Of a stretch of 11,296 nt of DNA, positions 6,062 to 11,296 are shown piece by piece. Source of the DNA: Desulfotignum sp. (GTDB lineage Bacteria; Desulfobacterota; Desulfobacteria; Desulfobacterales; Desulfobacteraceae); NCBI GenBank assembly GCA_021737445.1, contig JAIPDY010000087.1, positions 1 through 11,296 of the forward strand. The letters are read 5' to 3'. Both the position numbers and the translations under genes were made by a program. The notes beneath the pieces were generated by a model. It saw only the letters and a list, made by a program, of their open reading frames with translations, made no database searches and was not told the DNA's origin. The stretch's first letter is position 1; each line of letters opens with the position of its first letter.

Positions 6062-7428
6062 AGGATATACCTGCTCAAATCCTGATTTTCCACAATATCC
6101 ATCAACTGGGCCTCCACAAATGACGCATCAATTTTAATTTCAGGGTCATCCACATCCGGTGCCGCAAAAAGAATTTCTTCCAGCAGTTTTTCCATCAGGG
6201 TATGCAGCCGCCTGGCCCCGATATTCTCGGTGGCGGCATTCACCTCCACTGCGATGGCGGCAATTTTTTCCACCGCATCCTGAGTAAAGGAGATATCCAC
6301 GCCTTCGGTGCGAAGCAAAGCAATATACTGAAGCATCAGCGCATTTTTAGGTTCTGTTAAAATACGTACAAATTCATTTTGCCCCAGGGAAGTCAACTCC
6401 ACCCGGATGGGAAACCGGCCCTGGAGTTCGGGAATCAGGTCCGAAGGCTTGGATACATGAAAGGCACCAGAGGCAATAAACAAAATATGATCCGTTTTCA
6501 CAATCCCGTATTTGGTGGGCACCGAGCTGCCCTCCACAATTGGCAGAAGATCACGCTGGACCCCTTCTTTGGACACCTCTGGGCCCTGGCTTTTTTCCTT
6601 GCCTGCAATCTTGTCTATCTCATCGATAAAAATAATGCCGGACTGCTCCACCATGGAAACCGCATCGGTTTTCACCCGCTCCATATCCACCAGATGGGCC
6701 GCTTCTTCCTGGGTCAAAATTTTCAATGCTTCTTTGACACTGACTTTTCTGCGTTTGGTGGTTTTGGGCAAAAGATTGCCCAACATATCCTTGACATTGA
6801 TCCCCATCTCTTCGATACCGGTGTTGGAAAATATTTCAACCATGGGTGATGATTTGTCTGCCACATCCAGATCCACCTGCCTGGTATCCAGTTTTCCGGA
6901 CCTGAGCATGGTTCTCAGTTTTTCTCTGGTACCGGAACCGGTGGTCTGCATCTGGGCGGTATGATCGGAAATCTGGATCGGTTTGTTGTCTTCCTTGGCA
7001 CCGGATTTGGGGGTTGGGGGCAGAAGAATATCCAGAACCCGTTCTTCAGCTATCCTGGCTGCTTTTTCCTGGACCGCTTCCTGTTGTCTGGCCTTGAGCG
7101 TGTTCACAGTCACTTCCATAAGATCCCTGATCATGGATTCCACATCCCTGCCCACATATCCGACTTCCGTGAATTTTGAGGCTTCCACCTTATAAAAAGG
7201 AGAGTCTGTGAGATTGGCCAGACGTCTGGCAATTTCAGTCTTGCCCACGCCTGTGGGACCGATGAGAATAATATTTTTGGGAGCGATTTCATCCTGAAGG
7301 TCAGGCGCCACCTGGCGCCGGCGCCAGCGGTTGCGCAGGGCAATGGCCACAGATTTCTTAGCATCCTTCTGGCCGATGATATATTTATCCAGTTCAGTAA
7401 CAATTTCTTTGGGTTTTAAATCTTTCAT
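6058..7428 (-). CDS. hslU: HslU (ClpY), ATPase and unfoldase subunit of the HslUV protease
   Basis: HslU is the hexameric AAA+ ring that unfolds proteins and feeds them to HslV in the cytoplasm. The 456-residue protein has the N-terminal IVTELDKYIIGQ (9-20), Walker A GPTGVGKT (57-64), the pore loop GYVG (90-93), a full intermediate domain (about 110-245), Walker B IIFIDEID (265-272), and the arginine-finger/sensor region GRFPIRVEL (337-345). It ends in LSRYIL, the tail that docks into HslV to activate it. All functional elements appear intact. The gap from hslV is about 46 bases, the longest in the window, and I see no strong ribosome binding site before this ATG and no promoter or hairpin in the gap. 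The stop overlaps argB. Confidence 0.98.
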   Translation of the reverse strand: MKDLKPKEIVTELDKYIIGQKDAKKSVAIALRNRWRRRQVAPDLQDEIAPKNIILIGPTGVGKTEIARRLANLTDSPFYKVEASKFTEVGYVGRDVESMIRDLMEVTVNTLKARQQEAVQEKAARIAEERVLDILLPPTPKSGAKEDNKPIQISDHTAQMQTTGSGTREKLRTMLRSGKLDTRQVDLDVADKSSPMVEIFSNTGIEEMGINVKDMLGNLLPKTTKRRKVSVKEALKILTQEEAAHLVDMERVKTDAVSMVEQSGIIFIDEIDKIAGKEKSQGPEVSKEGVQRDLLPIVEGSSVPTKYGIVKTDHILFIASGAFHVSKPSDLIPELQGRFPIRVELTSLGQNEFVRILTEPKNALMLQYIALLRTEGVDISFTQDAVEKIAAIAVEVNAATENIGARRLHTLMEKLLEEILFAAPDVDDPEIKIDASFVEAQLMDIVENQDLSRYIL

Positions 7429-7474
7429 GAATGGCTTTTTTCCGTTTCAGGTCTTTAATTGCAGATCAAAAAAT

Positions 7475-8023
7475 TCAAAGATTTTCCAGTTCTTCAATGG
7501 TGACCTCATGGTTGGTGTATATGCACAGGTCAGCAGCTATTTTCATGGCTTTTTTTACAATCTGCCGGGCAGACAGGCCGGTGTTCTCCATCAGGGCAAC
7601 AGCGGCAGACTGGGCAGCCGGGCTGCCGGAACCGATGCTGATCACGCCCTGGTCCGGTTCAATCACATCCCCGTTGCCCGACAGCAGATAGGTGTTATGA
7701 CAGTCTGCGGCAATCATCATGGCTTCCAGGCGCCGCAGATATTTGTCGGTGCGCCATTGTCTTGCCAGTTCAACACAGGACCGGGTCAGGTTGCCGTTAT
7801 ACCGTTCCAGTTTTTCTTCCAGTTTTTCAGACAGGGTCAAAGCATCTGCCGTGGCACCGGCAAACCCGGTGATGATCTGGTCATGGAAAATTTTGCGGAC
7901 CTTTTTTGCCTTGTGCTTGGTCACGATACTGCCCAGGGTTATCTGGCCGTCTCCTGCCATAACCACGGTTCTGCCGGACCGCAGGGCCAGAATGGTGGTG
8001 CCGTGAAAAGTGTCATTGCTCAT
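7475..8023 (-). CDS. hslV: HslV (ClpQ), threonine peptidase subunit of the HslUV protease
   Basis: HslV is the proteasome-like peptidase of the HslUV complex. With the start at 8023 the protein is 182 residues. The catalytic threonine is T9 in FHGTTIL: family members expose this Thr as residue 1, so residues MSNDTFHG form a short propeptide ending in Gly that should be removed autocatalytically. Counting from that Thr, D17 and K33 of the active site are both in place (D25 and K41 of the precursor). VVMAGDGQITLG and ICIYTNHEVTIEEL-like C-terminal sequence (CIYTNHEVTIEEL) are standard. The start is uncertain: AAGGAG lies 14 bases before this ATG, which is long, and ATGs at 8053 and 8059 would extend the propeptide and overlap xerC. 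The order xerC-hslV-hslU matches Bacillus subtilis codV-codW-codX. Confidence 0.95.
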   Translation of the reverse strand: MSNDTFHGTTILALRSGRTVVMAGDGQITLGSIVTKHKAKKVRKIFHDQIITGFAGATADALTLSEKLEEKLERYNGNLTRSCVELARQWRTDKYLRRLEAMMIAADCHNTYLLSGNGDVIEPDQGVISIGSGSPAAQSAAVALMENTGLSARQIVKKAMKIAADLCIYTNHEVTIEELENL

Positions 8024-8033
8024 AACTGCTGTA

Positions 8034-8936
8034 TCAACTCCTTGGGTGTGCATTGTCATATACCTGCATTAAATGGTCCATGCTCACATGGGTGTACACC
8101 TGGGTGGTGGACAGGCTGGCATGCCCCAAAATTTCCTGGATACCCCGCAGATCAGCCCCACAATCCAGCATGTGGGTTGCAAAACAATGGCGAAGCACAT
8201 GGGGGGATACCGGCACATGCAGGCCGCAATCGATAACGATTTTATCTAAAATCCTGCGGATGGACCGGGTGGAAAGCCGGCCCAGATCCTTGTTGACAAA
8301 AACAGGGGTCAGATACTGTGACAATGTATCCCGATAATTTTTTAGCGATGTCAAAGCCCTGCGCCCCACCGGCACCATCCGCTGTTTGCCGCCTTTGCCC
8401 GAAACTCTAATCACTTGGTTGTGAAAGTCAATGTGATCCATGTCCATGCCGTGAATTTCTGAAATGCGCATCCCTGTGGAATAAAATGTTTCAAACATGG
8501 CGTGGTTGCGCTTTTCCAGCCAGGTGTTAGTTTTGATGGAATCCAGCAGCCGGAACACATCCTCCACTGTCAAAACCCTGGGGATAGGTTTGCCCAGTTT
8601 GGGGAACGGGATCCCGTCCACCGGATTGACCGATATCTGCTTGTCACGCACCAGAAATTCAAAAAAGGCTTTTAATGCGGACAACCGGCGGGACATGGTT
8701 TTTTTTTGCTTTCCTGCCCGGACCTGCTGGGCCAGGTATCGCTTCATTGTATTTTTGTTTACATCCGCACCCTTTGCCATGAAGTGTTTTTGTAAATCAA
8801 AAGGAGGATCTGTCTCATCGGGCCGGTTTGCAAAAAAATGCAGAAAATCCATGATATCAGACCGGTAGGCCCGGCAGGTATGGGGAGAATACCCTTTTTC
8901 CGCAACCAGAATTTCAATAAATCTGTCAACGATCAT
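8034..8936 (-). CDS. xerC: Tyrosine recombinase of the XerC/XerD family
   Basis: Xer recombinases resolve chromosome dimers at the dif site during cell division. Starting at the ATG at 8936, the protein has 300 residues, a typical size. The N-terminal SAM-like core-binding domain (about 1-100, with RRLSALKAFFEFL) is followed by a catalytic domain carrying the full set of active residues: R157 in STGMRISEI, K181 in SGKGGKQR, H246 and R249 in SPHVLRH, H272 in LGHASLSTTQ, and nucleophile Y281 in VYTHV. The C-terminus YDNAHPRS resembles XerC (YDxAHPRA). An upstream ATG (8981) would add 15 residues lying in the preceding gene; 8936 is preferred because it forms an ATGA overlap with that gene's stop and gives the usual N-terminus. 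Its place before hslVU, not next to integrase cargo, argues for the housekeeping recombinase. A run of nine A codes for part of QKKT. Confidence 0.93.
   Translation of the reverse strand: MIVDRFIEILVAEKGYSPHTCRAYRSDIMDFLHFFANRPDETDPPFDLQKHFMAKGADVNKNTMKRYLAQQVRAGKQKKTMSRRLSALKAFFEFLVRDKQISVNPVDGIPFPKLGKPIPRVLTVEDVFRLLDSIKTNTWLEKRNHAMFETFYSTGMRISEIHGMDMDHIDFHNQVIRVSGKGGKQRMVPVGRRALTSLKNYRDTLSQYLTPVFVNKDLGRLSTRSIRRILDKIVIDCGLHVPVSPHVLRHCFATHMLDCGADLRGIQEILGHASLSTTQVYTHVSMDHLMQVYDNAHPRS
8038..8043 (-). promoter_or_regulatory. Ribosome binding site of hslV at unusually long spacing
   Basis: The minus strand reads AAGGAG just before the xerC stop, 14 bases from the ATG at 8023. There is no other in-frame start codon at a better distance downstream. 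Either the spacing is tolerated or translation begins further upstream inside xerC. Confidence 0.5.
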
Positions 8937-9514
8937 AACCGGATGCCATCCATTTTCATTACTTTCTGCACATCCTCCCATACCGGCCGCTTCAGGGCCG
9001 GATCATCCATCAGCTGTGCAGGGTGAAACGTGGGTATTACCGCAATACCCTGAAAATCAAAAAACTGTCCGCGAAGTTTTTCCAGGGGTGCCCGGGTGCC
9101 GGTCATGATCCAGGCAGCCTGTTCCCCCAGGGCGATGACCGCCTTTGGCCTAACTTTCATCACATGGTGGTGGACCTGGCCCGGATCCGGTGCATTGCAG
9201 ATGGATACCGCTTCCGGTGACAGGTTCATGGCACCTAAAATTTTTTCTAGAAGCCTGCCTGCATCTCCGGTGAAAAAGGTATCATGCCCGTCCACCAGCA
9301 CCACCCTTGCCGATGCCGGCCCCTGACTTCTGAAACCCACCCGGGACAAAGGATTTTGTTCCCAGGATGCCAGGATGGCAAGCGATTTTGATGATAAATT
9401 CAGCCTATTGTTGCCGGTCTCTTTTTGATAACAAAGATACAGTGACAGGTCTTGAATGATTCCCAGCAGGTCCCCGGCCGGAGAGTGATCAGGTATGGGA
9501 TCAGGTATTGTCAT
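8933..9514 (-). CDS. Degenerate uracil-DNA glycosylase superfamily protein
   Basis: The 193-residue protein has the UDG fold of the family 4/5 type, best seen in its second half: PKAVIALGEQAAWIM (123-137), LRGQFFDF (147-154) and VIPTFHPAQLM (159-169) with H164 of the conserved HPxxL motif. However, the first motif, GEAPGxxED in active family 4 enzymes, reads VDGHDTFFTGD here. The KCRPP motif is replaced by CNAPDPG, although the preceding Asn (N107) is kept. Only C28 and C106 are present, so the four cysteines that bind the 4Fe-4S cluster are missing. It may be a divergent glycosylase with another specificity or a non-catalytic relative; uracil removal should not be assumed. It starts 12 bases after coaBC without a clear ribosome binding site and overlaps xerC by four bases. 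The frame is intact, so it is not a simple pseudogene. Confidence 0.8.
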   Translation of the reverse strand: MTIPDPIPDHSPAGDLLGIIQDLSLYLCYQKETGNNRLNLSSKSLAILASWEQNPLSRVGFRSQGPASARVVLVDGHDTFFTGDAGRLLEKILGAMNLSPEAVSICNAPDPGQVHHHVMKVRPKAVIALGEQAAWIMTGTRAPLEKLRGQFFDFQGIAVIPTFHPAQLMDDPALKRPVWEDVQKVMKMDGIRL

Positions 9515-9526
9515 GGCAGATCACAG

Positions 9527-10738
9527 TTAACTGGTCCGTTTCAGCCGGGTCAGGATGGTATCCAGAAGGATATGTGCCACCGCCTTTTTGTCCATCAAAG
9601 GAATATCTGTCTGGGATCCGTCTTTCATAAACACGGTCACCTGGTTGGTGTCTGCCTTGAACCCGGAGTCCCTGACACCCACTAGGTTGGCGGCAATCAT
9701 GTCCAGGTTTTTTTTTTGTATTTTTTTGACGGCATTGGCTGCCAGGTCATGGGTTTCAGCGGCAAATCCCACCAGAAACTGATCCTGCCGCTTTTTCTCC
9801 CCCATTTGCTGGAGGATATCCGGATTCTGGACCATTGTCAGGGTCATCCGGTCCTGGTCAGATATTTTTTTTATCTTCAATGTCTCCTGTCTGTCCGGCC
9901 TGAAATCAGCCACAGCCGCCACCTGGATGATAATATCAGCCCCATCCATTTTTGACAGCATGGCATCAGCCATCTCCTGACAGGTCTGCACACAAATCGT
10001 ATCCACGCCCACCGGCGGATCCAGGCAGACAGGACCGGTGACCAGGGTCACAGCTGCCCCGCGCATCTCTGCCGCTTTGGCAATGGCATACCCCATTTTG
10101 CCCGATGAATGGTTGCTCACATACCGGACCGGGTCAATTGGTTCCAGGGTGGGACCGGCCGATACAAGCACCTGTCTGCCGGCAAAATCTTTGGGGCACA
10201 GCATGCGAATGATCCGGTCTGCAATAAACCAGGGGTCTGGCAAACGGCCGGGGCCAACTGTTTTACACGCCAGGTCACCGGCGTCCGGGTCCAGAATATA
10301 AACACCGTCTTTTTCCAGCAGATCCAGGTTCCGCTGAACCCGGATATTTTCGTACATATGGGTATTCATGGAAGGACAGATCATAATGGGAGCGGTCACT
10401 GCCAGAAACGTGGTGGTCAGGGCATCATCTGCCATGCCTTGGGCCAGTTTGGCTATGCAGTTGGCCGTGGCAGGGGCAATCACCGCAGCATCACACCTGG
10501 CTGCTGCATCAATATGGGCCACTGACCCATGGGAATCTTCCCACAGGTCCGTGATCACCGGGTTTTCCGACAACACCTCAAAAGTGGTTTTCCCCACAAA
10601 CCGCAGTGCCGCATCAGTCATGGCCACATCCACGCCGGCCCCGGCTTTTTTGAGCAGTCGCACCAGTTCCACCGCTTTATAAGCGGCAATCCCGCCGGTT
10701 ATTCCCAGCAGGATCTGCTTGCCGTTCAGTCCTGTCAC
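9527..10738 (-). CDS. coaBC: Bifunctional phosphopantothenoylcysteine decarboxylase / phosphopantothenate-cysteine ligase
   Basis: CoaBC (Dfp) catalyses two successive steps of coenzyme A synthesis: ligation of cysteine to 4'-phosphopantothenate, then decarboxylation to phosphopantetheine. The 403-residue protein has the flavin-binding CoaC domain first (about 1-180): GITGGIAAYK (12-21), catalytic H75 in VAHIDAA, N125 in CPSMN, and C158 in the LAC loop, all at the same numbers as in E. coli. The loop reads ACKTVGPGRL where most members have ACGxxGxGRM. The CoaB domain (about 185-400) has the nucleotide-binding SAGPTLEPIDPVRYVSN (193-209), AAVADFRP (274-281), the KIKK lysines (288-291) and FAAET. 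The start is a GTG (10738) overlapping the upstream lipoprotein stop by four bases (GTGA), with only a weak ribosome site. An A10 run lies in the coding strand near 9708-9717. Confidence 0.97.
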   Translation of the reverse strand: MTGLNGKQILLGITGGIAAYKAVELVRLLKKAGAGVDVAMTDAALRFVGKTTFEVLSENPVITDLWEDSHGSVAHIDAAARCDAAVIAPATANCIAKLAQGMADDALTTTFLAVTAPIMICPSMNTHMYENIRVQRNLDLLEKDGVYILDPDAGDLACKTVGPGRLPDPWFIADRIIRMLCPKDFAGRQVLVSAGPTLEPIDPVRYVSNHSSGKMGYAIAKAAEMRGAAVTLVTGPVCLDPPVGVDTICVQTCQEMADAMLSKMDGADIIIQVAAVADFRPDRQETLKIKKISDQDRMTLTMVQNPDILQQMGEKKRQDQFLVGFAAETHDLAANAVKKIQKKNLDMIAANLVGVRDSGFKADTNQVTVFMKDGSQTDIPLMDKKAVAHILLDTILTRLKRTS

Positions 10739-11274
10739 TGGGTCAAATCCGACTCGGACATGGTATCCATGTCACTGGACAGTCCGCCACGGCTCATCCG
10801 GGCAGCCACCCCCACCTCGACATAGGTGTAGATCTGCTCATTTTTTATGGAGATCACCGCTGACTTCAGAGGTTTTTCAAACACCAGAATGGCATTGTTT
10901 GGCGAGGTGATCCGGCTGACAATGGACCAGTTGTCCTTTTGCATGTTGCTGGTGAAAAAATTGATCAATGAGCGCCTCTCCACCCGTCCTTTAAGCATCA
11001 GGATACCGGAGGTGAATCCCGGGGTGGACACGATCATGCTTTTGTCCTGATCCACTTTCAATTCCACAGGAATCAGCACATCTTCAAAATCATAATATAC
11101 CGCGGTTTTTTTCCGGGATTCAGGGGCCGGTTCGGACACGGATGCAGCCCCCGCTGCCGCAGCCTGGGATTCAGCCGATTGCGTGCCGGGAAATATCTGG
11201 GTGCATCCTGGCAGCCACATGGCGCATCCCAGAGCTGCCACCATCACAAATACCTTTCTAAACATTTGTTTCAT
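10735..11274 (-). CDS. Uncharacterised lipoprotein upstream of coaBC
   Basis: A 179-residue probable lipoprotein that I cannot assign to a named family. A basic start (MKQMFRK) and hydrophobic stretch (about 8-21) lead to the lipobox LPGC, giving lipidated C24. Residues 25-57 are rich in Ala, Ser, Glu and Pro, a likely flexible linker. A compact alpha/beta domain follows (about 58-160), with YYDFEDVLIPVELKVD, then a pattern of strand (SGILMLKGRV, 89-98), helix (RSLINFFTSNM, 101-111), W116 and strand (NAILVFEKP, 127-135; SAVISIK, 138-144). The tail is acidic and hydrophilic. The start is bounded by an in-frame TAA 21 bases upstream, and a GA-rich stretch precedes the ATG. Its stop overlaps the GTG of coaBC, so the two are co-translated, but nothing in the sequence links it to coenzyme A. 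No Asp follows the lipid Cys, so outer-membrane sorting is likelier. Confidence 0.85.
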   Translation of the reverse strand: MKQMFRKVFVMVAALGCAMWLPGCTQIFPGTQSAESQAAAAGAASVSEPAPESRKKTAVYYDFEDVLIPVELKVDQDKSMIVSTPGFTSGILMLKGRVERRSLINFFTSNMQKDNWSIVSRITSPNNAILVFEKPLKSAVISIKNEQIYTYVEVGVAARMSRGGLSSDMDTMSESDLTQ

Positions 11275-11296
11275 CAGATTCTCTCTCTTTGTTTAA

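Noticed and set aside
6764..6783. An 8-base inverted repeat TTGGGCAA/TTGCCCAA with a 4-base loop
   Set aside because: Located inside hslU, not followed by a U-tract, and short enough to occur by chance in a window of this size.
7312..7327. A perfect 16-base palindrome CTGGCGCCGGCGCCAG, with a third GGCGCC just beside it at 7304-7309
   Set aside because: It falls in hslU codons for RWRRRQVAP, a basic stretch that is conserved in HslU. GC-rich Arg codons explain the repeat without invoking a binding site.
7331..8236. A 301-codon open frame on the plus strand across the hslU-hslV-xerC region
   Set aside because: It is antisense to three well-recognised genes, resembles no protein family I know, and reflects codon bias of the minus-strand genes. 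The same holds for the other plus-strand frames, for example 171-707 and 4640-5200.
8034..8936. The tyrosine recombinase as a sign of an integrated mobile element
   Set aside because: It has the length, C-terminus and hslVU neighbourhood of the housekeeping XerC. No attachment repeats, tRNA, phage or cargo genes are near it.
10666..10680. CCGCTT/AAGCGG short inverted repeat
   Set aside because: It corresponds to codons for the conserved AAYKAV motif at the start of CoaC and is only six bases per arm.
1..11296. Search for CRISPR arrays, insertion sequence ends, tRNA/rRNA genes, riboswitches and defence or toxin-antitoxin systems
   Set aside because: I saw no spaced direct repeats, transposase motifs, tRNA-like stretches, or long untranslated leaders. 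Coding sequence fills nearly all of the window, leaving no room for a hidden system.

Overview
The window is a tightly packed block of bacterial housekeeping genes, all on the minus strand, so transcription runs from high to low coordinates. I count 13 protein genes in about 11.3 kb. The largest gap between stop and start is about 46 bases, and six junctions overlap by 1 to 17 bases. The protein flavour and gene order (coaBC, a UDG-fold protein, xerC-hslV-hslU, argB-argD-argF-argH, a lipoprotein, folK, a small transaldolase) suggest a Desulfobacterota sulphate reducer, most likely in the Desulfobacterales (Desulfobacter/Desulfobacula/Desulfotignum type). That placement is inferred from protein style and gene order, not from a marker gene.

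Region by region, in transcription order. (1) 11274-10735 is a lipoprotein of unknown function, overlapped by coaBC (10738-9527), the bifunctional enzyme that turns phosphopantothenate into phosphopantetheine for coenzyme A. (2) 9514-8933 is a small protein of the uracil-DNA glycosylase superfamily that has lost the iron-sulfur cysteines and the first active-site motif of family 4. (3) 8936-8034 is a complete XerC-type tyrosine recombinase, followed by hslV and hslU, the protease and unfoldase of the HslUV (ClpYQ) complex. This is the same order as codV-codW-codX in Bacillus subtilis. (4) argB starts inside the hslU stop codon and is followed by argD, argF and argH. These cover acetylglutamate kinase, acetylornithine aminotransferase, ornithine carbamoyltransferase and argininosuccinate lyase. 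argG, which would sit between argF and argH in a complete argBDFGH set, is absent: only about 12 bases separate the two genes. argC and argJ are also not here. (5) argH is overlapped by a second lipoprotein gene (LptM-like N-terminus plus a fibronectin type III-like domain), then folK (folate biosynthesis) and a small transaldolase.

The genes share no single pathway except the arginine block, but the overlaps imply a long polycistronic transcript with translational coupling, notably hslU to argB and argH to lipoprotein to folK to transaldolase. I found no internal terminator, tRNA, rRNA, CRISPR array, insertion sequence or phage gene. A possible promoter lies at the extreme left edge, pointing out of the window.

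This is mostly an ordinary core region. The points most worth a second look are the degenerate UDG-fold protein, the two uncharacterised lipoproteins embedded in the metabolic operon, the missing argG, the HslV propeptide and start site, and the non-ATG start suggested for argF.
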